Below are positions 16,484-23,800 of a stretch of DNA of 64,000 nucleotides, piece by piece. The notes beneath the pieces were generated by a model that worked only from the letters and a program-made list of their open reading frames with translations, ran no database searches and was not told where the DNA came from. The translations under genes were made by a program, and so were the position numbers. Within the stretch, counting starts at the first letter, position 1. Every line of letters begins with the position of its first letter. This stretch comes from Methylobacterium sp. J-088 (GTDB lineage: Bacteria > Pseudomonadota > Alphaproteobacteria > Rhizobiales > Beijerinckiaceae): NCBI RefSeq assembly GCF_022829295.1, contig NZ_JAKSYH010000179.1, positions 1-64,000 on the forward strand, given 5' to 3'.

Positions 16484-17296
16484 TCAGAACACGCTCTTCA
16501 CCGCGTCGCCGATGGCGTCGACGCTTTCCTTCAGCTTGCGTCCGGCGGGCGCCAGCGACGGGAGCTTGATCCCGAGCACCTCCGTTTCCTCCGACTCCGC
16601 GGGCTCGGCCTGCGCGACGGCGGTGGGGGCCGTACGCTTGGCCTTCTCGGCGGTCTTCGTCGGCGGCGTCGGCTTCGCGGCGACAGCCTTGGGCGTCGCT
16701 TTCGGAGACTTCTCCGCCGGTGCGACCGCCGCGACCGGCTTCGGGGCCGGCTCGCTCAGCACGCGGGCGCGCACCGTCTCGGACGCGCGCGGCGTCTGGA
16801 GCGCCGCCGTGCGGCTCGGCGGAAGCGGCACGACCTGTCGGCTCGCCGCGAGCGGCGCGACCGGTGTCGGGGTCGGGATGCGCCGGGTCGGCGGAACGGA
16901 TGCGTCGGTGGCCTTGGCGGGGGTCGCGACCGGCGCTTTGCTGGGCGCCGCCGCTGGGGTGAACGTGTCGGGCAGGGATGCCATGCGGGGGGCCTGAGCG
17001 ACCGGTTCGGCCGGCTTCGCCTCGGGGGTCGCGGATGCAACGGTTCCGGCCAGGGCCGGAAGCCCGTCCTTCAGGTCGGGCCAGTCCTGGGCGCGGCCAG
17101 GCGCGGCGGTGATCTTCATCGGGGGCGGCGATGCGAGCCCGGCCATCAGCGTCGAGGCGGCGACCCCGAAGCCGCCGAGCACGCCGATCCCGGCCAGCCC
17201 GAACAGGACGATGCGCAGGTCGAGCGCACGGCGCGGTGGCGCTGCCGGAATCCGGTTCTCTCGAGTGTCTGACGGGTCCAGAGCGAGGTCGATCAT
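16484..17296 (-). CDS. Membrane-anchored Pro/Ala-rich protein of unknown function
   Basis: A 270-residue protein. A short cytoplasmic N-terminus (MIDLALDPSD...) is followed by one membrane segment (about residues 28-52, RIVLFGLAGIGVLGGFGVAA) and a long low-complexity periplasmic region rich in Pro, Ala, Thr and Lys. The C-terminus has a short predicted helix (GRKLKESVDAIGDAVKSVF). This is the shape of a periplasm-spanning or wall-associated anchor. No known domain is recognised. The ATG at 17296 is chosen; longer forms run into the two-component promoter region. Confidence 0.65.
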   Translation of the reverse strand: MIDLALDPSDTRENRIPAAPPRRALDLRIVLFGLAGIGVLGGFGVAASTLMAGLASPPPMKITAAPGRAQDWPDLKDGLPALAGTVASATPEAKPAEPVAQAPRMASLPDTFTPAAAPSKAPVATPAKATDASVPPTRRIPTPTPVAPLAASRQVVPLPPSRTAALQTPRASETVRARVLSEPAPKPVAAVAPAEKSPKATPKAVAAKPTPPTKTAEKAKRTAPTAVAQAEPAESEETEVLGIKLPSLAPAGRKLKESVDAIGDAVKSVF

Positions 17297-17542
17297 GGTC
17301 CGGGGTCTCTGACACGAGGCACGACGCGCGACCGGCCCCCCCATGACCGATCGCCTTCCTCCGGCGAGCCGGAGGCGGTTCAACTCGGCTGCCAGTAGAG
17401 GAGCCGCAATACGGCGCAAAGATGTCGGTCTGAATTCTGGGCGGGGCCAGTCGATCCACGTCTATCCACAAGATATGCAGCGACGGCTTAACGATCCGTC
17501 ATCGACCGGCACATTGGAGACGTCAGGGTCGACGGGCGCCGC

Positions 17543-19024
17543 ATGGACTTCGCCCGCGTGCCCGCTATGGGTCTCGGAGTGGATACACGACCGACAAATC
17601 TCCCGATGCCCGCAGCTCCCGCAAGCCGGGCCGGGCGCTGGCCCTGGTCGACGTGGTCGACCCGGGCGCGGCTCATCGCCGTAGTGCTGTTCATCGACGC
17701 CCTGGCGGCCCTGATCTCGTGTGGCGTGATCGTGCTCAACGCCCGGACGGCGGTGCGGGTGGAGACACGGGCCTCGCTTGCGACGGTGGAGTCGCTGGTC
17801 GCCGACACGATCCGCCTCTCCGAGACGACCCCACCCGAGAGCCTGCTCCAGACCCTCGACCTGCGCTTCAAGGTGCTGCGGCACGTCCGCGTCGCGGTCC
17901 TCGACGATGCCGGCGCGCGCGTCGGCAGCGCGGTCCCGACCCATCGGACCGTGCGGGAAGCACCGGGCTGGTTCGCCGACCTGATCAGGCCGCCGATCGA
18001 GCGCCACACCCTTCCGATCACGGCAAAGGGGCAGCAACTCGGCACGGCGCAGATCACCACCCAGCCCCTCGACGAGATCGACGAGATCTGGGGCTACGCG
18101 CGGGCGCTCTCGCTGACCACGGCGGCGATCAACGTCGCCATGCTGATGGCGCTCTACATCGCCCTCGGCCGCATCCTGGCGCCGCTGCGGCGGCTCGGCG
18201 CCGGCCTGACGCAGCTGGAGCACCACGATTACACCGCCCGTCTGGAGCCCCCAGGCGCCCAGGAACTCGCGGTCATCGCCGAGCGGTTCAACAAGGTGGC
18301 GGCGGCCTTGAGCGAGGTCCGCGCCGCCAACGGGCGCCTCAACCGGCAGCTGCTGACGGCGCAGGACGACGAGCGTCGCCGCACCGCCCTCGAACTGCAC
18401 GACGAGTTCGGCCCTTGCCTGTTCGCACTGGAGGCGAATGCCGCCTCGATCGCCCGGATCGCCTCGGGTCCGACCGAGCCCAGCCGCGAGAAGCTCGCCG
18501 CGCGGGCGGCCGAGATCAGCGCCATCGTGGGGCAGGTCCAGACCGTCAACAGGGAGTTGCTGAACCGTCTGCGGCCACACGGGCTCGGGCAGGCGCCGCT
18601 CGCCACCTGCCTCGATCTGCTCCTGCGGGGCTTCGCCCAGCGCCATCCCGGCCTCGATCTCGTCGGCCGGTTCGACGGCCTGGCGCGCGGCTACGGCGAC
18701 CTCGTGGACCTCACCGTCTTCCGCTGCGTGCAGGAGAGCGCCACCAACGCCGTGCGGCATGGCGCCGCCACCCGGGTCGAGGCGGAAGCCACGGAATCCA
18801 AGAACCACCTGACCGTGACGATCCGTGACAACGGCACCGGGCTCCCGGGTCCTGGCGCCCCGGCCGAGCCCGGCACCGGGCTGGGTCTTTCGGGGATGCG
18901 CGAGCGCGTCGAGGCTTTGGGCGGCACCTTCGCCCTTGACAATGCCGGCCCCGGCGCAATCGTCCGGATCATGATCCCCGTCCCGCCGGACCGGGGCGAC
19001 GAGAACAACGCGCCGAGCGCATGA
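17543..19024 (+). CDS. Sensor histidine kinase, NarX/UhpB-type (HisKA_3)
   Basis: A 493-residue membrane kinase. Two membrane segments (about 43-66 and 188-210) flank a sensor region of about 120 residues, followed by a HAMP-like linker (LGRILAPLRRLGAGLTQLEH). The HisKA_3 phosphoacceptor is in DDERRRTALELHDEFG (His286), and the HATPase domain carries QESATNAVRHG, IRDNGTGLPG and GTGLGLSGMRERVEALGG. It phosphorylates the response regulator whose ATG overlaps its stop. The start at 17543 has a poor ribosome-binding site; in-frame ATGs at 17567 and 17606 are alternatives. The signal is unknown. Confidence 0.9.
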   Translation: MDFARVPAMGLGVDTRPTNLPMPAAPASRAGRWPWSTWSTRARLIAVVLFIDALAALISCGVIVLNARTAVRVETRASLATVESLVADTIRLSETTPPESLLQTLDLRFKVLRHVRVAVLDDAGARVGSAVPTHRTVREAPGWFADLIRPPIERHTLPITAKGQQLGTAQITTQPLDEIDEIWGYARALSLTTAAINVAMLMALYIALGRILAPLRRLGAGLTQLEHHDYTARLEPPGAQELAVIAERFNKVAAALSEVRAANGRLNRQLLTAQDDERRRTALELHDEFGPCLFALEANAASIARIASGPTEPSREKLAARAAEISAIVGQVQTVNRELLNRLRPHGLGQAPLATCLDLLLRGFAQRHPGLDLVGRFDGLARGYGDLVDLTVFRCVQESATNAVRHGAATRVEAEATESKNHLTVTIRDNGTGLPGPGAPAEPGTGLGLSGMRERVEALGGTFALDNAGPGAIVRIMIPVPPDRGDENNAPSA

Positions 19025-19695
19025 ACGCCATCGCCTCCCAGATCGACATCGCCGCCACACGCCTGCCGGTTCTCGTGATCGACGATCATCCGATCGTGCT
19101 GCAGGGCTGTCGCCGCGTGCTGGAGGATGCCGGCGTCGAAACCATCGCTGAAGCGACCTCGGTGGTCGCCGGATACCGGATCTTCCACCGGCTCCGGCCG
19201 CCGGTGGTGATCTGCGACCTGACCTTCCAGGGCAGCGGCATGGCCGGTCTCGGCCTGATCCGCCGGATCCGCGCGGTGGCGCCGCAGACGCGGATCCTCG
19301 TGTTCAGCATGCACAACGATCCGGTGATCGTCGCCCGCGCCCTGGAGGCCGGGGCGCTCGGCTACGTCCTGAAGGATCATGCCTCGGCCGAGCTGTTCGA
19401 GGCCTTCGGCAAGGTGCGGATCGGGGAGGTCTATCTCGACCGGCGGCTGGCCACCGAAGTCGCGATGCTGCGGGCGGACGCCCGGCGCACGCCGGAATCG
19501 CAGCTCACCCCGCGCGAGCAGCAGATCCTGGCGCGCCTCGCCCAGGGGCGGTCCTATGGCGCCATCGCCACCGACCTGTCGGTGAGCTACAAGACCGTCA
19601 CGAATGCCTGCTCGCAGATGCGCCAGAAGCTCGGCGTGCGAACACTGGCCGAACTGATCCACGTCGCCGTCACGCACGCCCAGCGGCAGGGCTGA
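19021..19695 (+). CDS. NarL/FixJ-family response regulator
   Basis: A 224-residue regulator. The receiver domain has the acidic pocket VLVIDDHP, phosphoacceptor Asp66 in VICDLTFQG, and the lysine in GYVLKDHAS. The LuxR-type helix-turn-helix is LTPREQQILARLAQGRSYGA followed by IATDLSVSYKTVTNACSQMRQKLG. It overlaps the kinase gene by 4 bp (ATGA), so the two are a cognate pair. The tenA gene begins right after its stop, so tenA and the next gene may be co-transcribed. Confidence 0.92.
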   Translation: MNAIASQIDIAATRLPVLVIDDHPIVLQGCRRVLEDAGVETIAEATSVVAGYRIFHRLRPPVVICDLTFQGSGMAGLGLIRRIRAVAPQTRILVFSMHNDPVIVARALEAGALGYVLKDHASAELFEAFGKVRIGEVYLDRRLATEVAMLRADARRTPESQLTPREQQILARLAQGRSYGAIATDLSVSYKTVTNACSQMRQKLGVRTLAELIHVAVTHAQRQG

Positions 19696-19696
19696 T

Positions 19697-20395
19697 ATGG
19701 CTGATGCAGCTATGGCCGATCATGCCGGACAGGGGACGTTCTCGCAGGAGGCCTGGGCGCGCAACGCCGCCGCCTACGAGACCATCCGGTCGATGCCGTT
19801 CAACGCGGAACTCGCCGCCGGCACGCTGCGGCAGGACAGGTTCCGCCACTACATCGTGCAGGATGCGCATTACCTTGTGGGCTTCGGCCGAGCGCTGAGC
19901 CTCGCCGCCGCGAAGGCGCCGGATCCGGACGGGATCGTGCAGTTTTCGGCCGCCGCCCAGGAGGCCATCGTGGTGGAGCGCGCCCTGCATGGCGGCTTCT
20001 TCCGCGATTACGGCATCGGGCCTGAGACCTTCGCGGCCACGCCGCTGACGCCGGCCTGCGACCATTACGTGAACTACCTGCTCGCCACCGCCTATGCCGA
20101 GCCGTTCCCGGTGGTCTGCGCCGCCCTGCTGCCCTGCTTCTGGATCTACAAGGAAGTCGGCGACGACATCTTCGCCCGCGCCGCATCCGACAACCCCTAC
20201 CGGGCCTGGATCGACACCTATGCGGGCGCGGATTTCGCCGAGGCCGTCGCCGCGATGATCGCCGCCACCGACCGGGCGGCGGACGACGTCACCGCCGGCC
20301 AGCGGGAACGCATGCACCACGCCTTCACCCAGGCTACCCGCCTCGAATGGATGTTCTGGGATAGCGCCTACCGCGACGCGGACTGGCCGCTGTGA
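19697..20395 (+). CDS. tenA: TenA-family thiaminase/aminopyrimidine aminohydrolase
   Basis: A 232-residue all-helical TenA protein. Landmarks are FRHYIVQDAHYLVGFGRAL, the catalytic-cysteine region CAALLPCFWIYKEVG, and the C-terminal LEWMFWDSAYR with the conserved Glu. TenA proteins hydrolyse aminopyrimidines released from damaged thiamin, feeding salvage of the pyrimidine moiety. Its start lies 2 bp after the response-regulator stop. No other thiamin gene is adjacent. Confidence 0.88.
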   Translation: MADAAMADHAGQGTFSQEAWARNAAAYETIRSMPFNAELAAGTLRQDRFRHYIVQDAHYLVGFGRALSLAAAKAPDPDGIVQFSAAAQEAIVVERALHGGFFRDYGIGPETFAATPLTPACDHYVNYLLATAYAEPFPVVCAALLPCFWIYKEVGDDIFARAASDNPYRAWIDTYAGADFAEAVAAMIAATDRAADDVTAGQRERMHHAFTQATRLEWMFWDSAYRDADWPL

Positions 20396-20405
20396 CGCGC
20401 CTTTC

Positions 20406-21191
20406 GTGACCGGGCCGGCGGGTCCGCGCCGCCGGGACCTCATCGCCGCCGCGGCCGCGGCGGGCGCCGCTTGGCCGCTCCGCGCTCGGGCGGATGATGG
20501 TCCAGGCCCGATCCCGGACGAAAGACCGGTCCGGATCGCGATGGTGCTGTTCCCGGGCCTCACCGCCCTCGATCTCGTCGGCCCGCAGGAGCTGCTCGCA
20601 GGGCTTGCGCCCGGCAGCCTGCACCTCGTCGCCGAGGTGGCCGGACCGGTGGCGAGCGATACCGGCGTGTCGCTGTTGGCGACCCACACCTTCGAGACTT
20701 GCCCGCGGGACCTCGACGTCCTGATCGTGCCGGGGGGCGACGGCACGCCCGCGCAGATGCGCAACGCACGGCTACTGGCCTTCCTCCGGGATCGTGCCGA
20801 ACGGGCCGCCTGGGTGACGAGCGTCTGCACCGGATCGCTGATCCTCGGCGCAGCCGGCCTGCTGCGGGGTTACCGCGCCACATCGCACTGGTGCGTGCGC
20901 GACGCGGTGCTGCCGCTCCTGGGCGCCGAGCCGGTGGCGGAGCGGGTCGTCGTCGATCGCAACCGCATGACCGGTTCCGGGATCTCGGCGGGGCTCGATC
21001 TCGGGCTGGCACTGGCCGCCCGCCTGCGCGGACCCGCTTATGCTCAGACCGCGCAGCTCGTGGCCGAATACGCCCCGGACCCACCGTTCCGGGCCGGCAC
21101 CCCCGCGGAGGCCGGGCCCGCCGCGGTTCGTGCGGCGGACGCGATCCTGGCGGAGCTGGTCGCGGGGGCGACCGCGGCGGCGCGGGGCTAG
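20406..21191 (+). CDS. Exported DJ-1/PfpI-family protein
   Basis: A 261-residue protein with a Tat-like N-terminus (PRRRDLIAAAAAAGAAWPLR, then ARA), followed by the DJ-1/PfpI fold: RIAMVLFPGLTALDLVGPQE, VLIVPGGDG and the nucleophile elbow TSVCTGSLILGAAGLL. It most resembles isonitrile hydratase-like and ThiJ-type members without an AraC domain. Periplasmic export is unusual for this family. GTG start at 20406, 10 bp after tenA. Confidence 0.82.
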   Translation: MTGPAGPRRRDLIAAAAAAGAAWPLRARADDGPGPIPDERPVRIAMVLFPGLTALDLVGPQELLAGLAPGSLHLVAEVAGPVASDTGVSLLATHTFETCPRDLDVLIVPGGDGTPAQMRNARLLAFLRDRAERAAWVTSVCTGSLILGAAGLLRGYRATSHWCVRDAVLPLLGAEPVAERVVVDRNRMTGSGISAGLDLGLALAARLRGPAYAQTAQLVAEYAPDPPFRAGTPAEAGPAAVRAADAILAELVAGATAAARG

Positions 21192-21414
21192 AGCGCTCTC
21201 CGCCGCAGTGGACACCGGTTCGGCGCAAGAGAGCGCGTCACAACGAGGGCTGAGAGCCGTGCCCGATTGCAACGCGATCGGTCACGGCTGTCAGACCGGG
21301 GGCGATGCAGCGCGGCCACGCCCGGCCTCCATCAGCGATGCCATGCTTGACGACGCTCGGCGTCGGCCCGAACTGTGCGAGGCACGATCGATCGGTGCCC
21401 CCTTCGGAGCCCCC

Positions 21415-21876
21415 ATGTCCCTTATCGCACGCCTGCGCGCCTATGCGGCCGAAGCCCTCGGCGTGGGCGCACATGAGGACGTGGACGACACGCACCTCGC
21501 CGCCACTGCGCTCCTCGTCCACGTGGCGCGGGTCGACGGGATTCTAGCGGCCTCCGAGAGCGAGCGCCTGTCCCGCCTCGTGCAGGGCCATTACGCCGAC
21601 GGTCCGGACGCGGCGCGGGCGCTGATCGAGCGCGCGGCGGCGATGGATGCCGAGACCCGCGACGTGGTGAGCCTCGTGGAGATGATCCCCCACGAGGCCG
21701 ATAGGGCGGAGCGCGAAGCGCTCTTGACCATGGCGTGGTCGGTCGCAGCGGCGGACGGCCGAGTCGACGAATTCGAGGAGGCCCTGGTCGAAAGGTTGGG
21801 CCGGCTCCTCGGCTTCGACGATGGCGCTATCGCAACGGCGCGACGCATCGGCCAGCGGCAGGCCGGGATGGTATAA
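21415..21876 (+). CDS. TerB-like (tellurite-resistance TerB family) protein
   Basis: A 153-residue helical protein. It carries the TerB/DjlA-N pattern: LAATALLVHVARVDGILAAS then ESERL, and later LLTMAWSVAAADGRVDEFEE. The two helical halves with an acidic D-G-x-(x)-E loop suggest a metal-sensitive scaffold. Despite the family name no tellurite-resistance operon is present. The ATG at 21415 is preceded by GGAG. Confidence 0.82.
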   Translation: MSLIARLRAYAAEALGVGAHEDVDDTHLAATALLVHVARVDGILAASESERLSRLVQGHYADGPDAARALIERAAAMDAETRDVVSLVEMIPHEADRAEREALLTMAWSVAAADGRVDEFEEALVERLGRLLGFDDGAIATARRIGQRQAGMV

Positions 21877-21890
21877 GGGCAGCCGCGGCG

Positions 21891-22295
21891 ATGATCGCGA
21901 GCCTGGCGCTCATTCTGCTGGCCCAGCTCGTGGGCGAGGCGATCGCCCGCGGGGCCCACGTGCCGATCCCCGGACCCGTGATCGGCATGGGGCTGATGTT
22001 TGGCTTCCTGCTGCTGCGCGACACGCCGCGGTTCGGTTTGCCCCGCTTTCTCCCGAAGCCGCTGACCGACGGCACCCTCGAGATCACCGCGCGGGGGCTC
22101 CTGATGAACCTCTCGCTGATGTTCGTTCCGGCGGGCGTCGGCGTCGTCGGCCGCCTCGACCTGCTGCGGGCGCAGGGCGTGAAGCTCGCCATCGTGCTGG
22201 TGGTGTCGACGGCGCTCTCGTTGCTCGTGACCGTGCTGGTGTTCCGCGCCGTGGCGGCCCGGGTGGAGGGGCCGGGGCGCGATGGGGAGTCCTGA
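21891..22295 (+). CDS. CidA/LrgA-family holin-like membrane protein
   Basis: A 134-residue protein with four membrane segments. The family motif is PIPGPVIGMGLMFGFLLLRD, followed by LLMNLSLMFVPAGVGVV. CidA/LrgA proteins pair with LrgB proteins and affect murein hydrolase activity or, in some bacteria, pyruvate or acetate uptake. It starts 14 bp after the TerB-like stop and 4 bp before the LrgB partner. Confidence 0.9.
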   Translation: MIASLALILLAQLVGEAIARGAHVPIPGPVIGMGLMFGFLLLRDTPRFGLPRFLPKPLTDGTLEITARGLLMNLSLMFVPAGVGVVGRLDLLRAQGVKLAIVLVVSTALSLLVTVLVFRAVAARVEGPGRDGES

Positions 22296-22298
22296 CGC

Positions 22299-23015
22299 GT
22301 GAGCGGCGATTTCTCCCTCTGGGTCTACCTCGCCAAGACGCCGCTGCTGTGGCTGACCGTGACGCTGACCGCCTACGTCCTGGCGGACCGGATCGCCGCC
22401 GCGACCGGCCGGCATCCGATCGCCAATCCGGTGCTGATCACGGTGACGCTGGTCGGCGGCGTGCTGGCCCTGAGCGGCACGGCCTATCCGGTTTATTTCG
22501 AGGGCGCGCAGTTCGTGCACTTCCTGCTGGGACCCGCGACCGTCGTGCTGGCCATGCCGCTCTATGAGCGGCGGGCTACCGTCAAGCGGGCGCTGGTACC
22601 GATGCTCACGGCCCTGGCCGCGGGCGCGGCGACGACGCTGGCGGTGGTGATCGCGTTGGCCCGGCTGCTCGACATCCCGCAGCCGGTTCTCGTCTCGCTC
22701 GCCCCGAAATCGGTGACCTCCGGCGTCGCGATGGGCATCGCGGAGGCGCTCGGCGGCGATCCGACGCTCACCGCGATCCTCGTGATCCTGACCGGCATCA
22801 TCGGGGCGATTCTCGTGACGCCGATGATGAACGCGCTGAAGATCCATGACATGCGCGCCCGCGGCTTCGCGGCAGGCTTGGCCGCCCACGGCATCGGCAC
22901 CGCACGCGCCTTCCAGGTGAGCGAAGTGGCCGGCACCTTCGCGGGCATCGCCATGGGGCTCAACGCCTTCCTGACGGCAATCCTGGCGCCATTGGCGCTG
23001 CATCTGCTGTTCTGA
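22299..23015 (+). CDS. LrgB/CidB-family membrane protein
   Basis: A 238-residue multi-pass membrane protein. LrgB signatures are YFEGAQFVHFLLGPATVVLA, SLAPKSVTSGVAMGIAEALG and GLAAHGIGTARAFQVSEVAG. It is the partner of the CidA/LrgA-like protein encoded immediately upstream. The GTG start at 22299 is 3 bp after the previous stop, indicating one operon. Role as in the partner. Confidence 0.92.
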   Translation: MSGDFSLWVYLAKTPLLWLTVTLTAYVLADRIAAATGRHPIANPVLITVTLVGGVLALSGTAYPVYFEGAQFVHFLLGPATVVLAMPLYERRATVKRALVPMLTALAAGAATTLAVVIALARLLDIPQPVLVSLAPKSVTSGVAMGIAEALGGDPTLTAILVILTGIIGAILVTPMMNALKIHDMRARGFAAGLAAHGIGTARAFQVSEVAGTFAGIAMGLNAFLTAILAPLALHLLF

Positions 23016-23209
23016 GCCACCTTCCCAGAGCGGCCGGCTGGTTTCGCGCAGGCAACGCGCGATCCACCCGGATGCCGACCGGACTCGTGCGCGCCGCCCT
23101 GTCCGGAGCATCCTGACACGCCCCGCCTCGACACTTGGCCCGCCGTCGCCGAACGACACGCCCGGCGGCATCGACGCCGTCCCCGATAGGCGCGCATGCT
23201 GGATTGGCG

Positions 23210-23239
23210 TTGACGACCTTTATATATTTTAGGTAGAGT
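23210..23239 (+). promoter_or_regulatory. Candidate sigma70-type promoter in an AT-rich leader
   Basis: TTGACG (23210-23215), an 18-bp spacer containing TTTATATATTTTA, and TAGAGT (23234-23239) resemble a -35/-10 pair. The surrounding 23216-23262 is strikingly AT-rich for this genome. MucR/Ros proteins bind T-rich, AT-rich DNA and usually repress their own genes, so this may also be the autoregulatory site. The rest of the 349-bp gap shows no gene. Confidence 0.45.
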
Positions 23240-23364
23240 GATTCATAAACTAATTCGCTCTCTAGTTGTGTCGAGTGTGCGACTGATCAGACCCTTCCGG
23301 TCGGTCGCCGTCGCAACGCGAATATAAACCCCCGTCGAAATCGGACGGTACGGAGGAGGCGGCC

Positions 23365-23772
23365 ATGCGGATCATCCCGCCCAGTGTCGAGATCGCCGCG
23401 CGGATCGCGAGCGCTTACGTCACGCGCAACAGCGTTCCGGCCGATATCCTGCCGGATCTGCTGACAACGGTACACGGCGCGGTTGTGGGTCTTGACCGCC
23501 CGTCGCAAGCGCCGACCCGACGCGCGACCGACGCGCAGATCCGGGCCTCGATCCGGCCCGACGCGATCGTCAGTTTCGAGGACGGAAAACCCTATAAGAC
23601 CCTGCGGCGCCATCTGACCCTCCGCGGCCTGACGCCGGAGGCTTACAGGGCCAAGTGGGGCCTGCCGGTCGATTACCCCCTGGTGTCGGCGATCTACAGC
23701 GCCCGCCGCTCGGACATCTCGCGCCAGATCGGGGCCGATCAGCGGCTCCGAATGAGGACGGCGGCCGAGTAA
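23365..23772 (+). CDS. MucR/Ros-family regulator lacking zinc ligands
   Basis: A 135-residue MucR-like DNA-binding protein. The diagnostic segment is FEDGKPYKTLRRHLTLRGLT followed by PEAYRAKWGLPVDYPLV. In canonical MucR/Ros a zinc site of Cys, Asp or Cys, His, His lies here. In this protein the first Cys position reads Ser (IVSFEDG) and the last His position reads Arg (LTLRG). Zinc-free relatives that still bind DNA are known in Mesorhizobium (Ml proteins). The ATG at 23365 has GGAGG upstream. Likely a global, AT-DNA-binding regulator. Confidence 0.85.
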   Translation: MRIIPPSVEIAARIASAYVTRNSVPADILPDLLTTVHGAVVGLDRPSQAPTRRATDAQIRASIRPDAIVSFEDGKPYKTLRRHLTLRGLTPEAYRAKWGLPVDYPLVSAIYSARRSDISRQIGADQRLRMRTAAE

Positions 23773-23800
23773 AGGGCACCGTCGGGGCGCGCGCTGCCGC

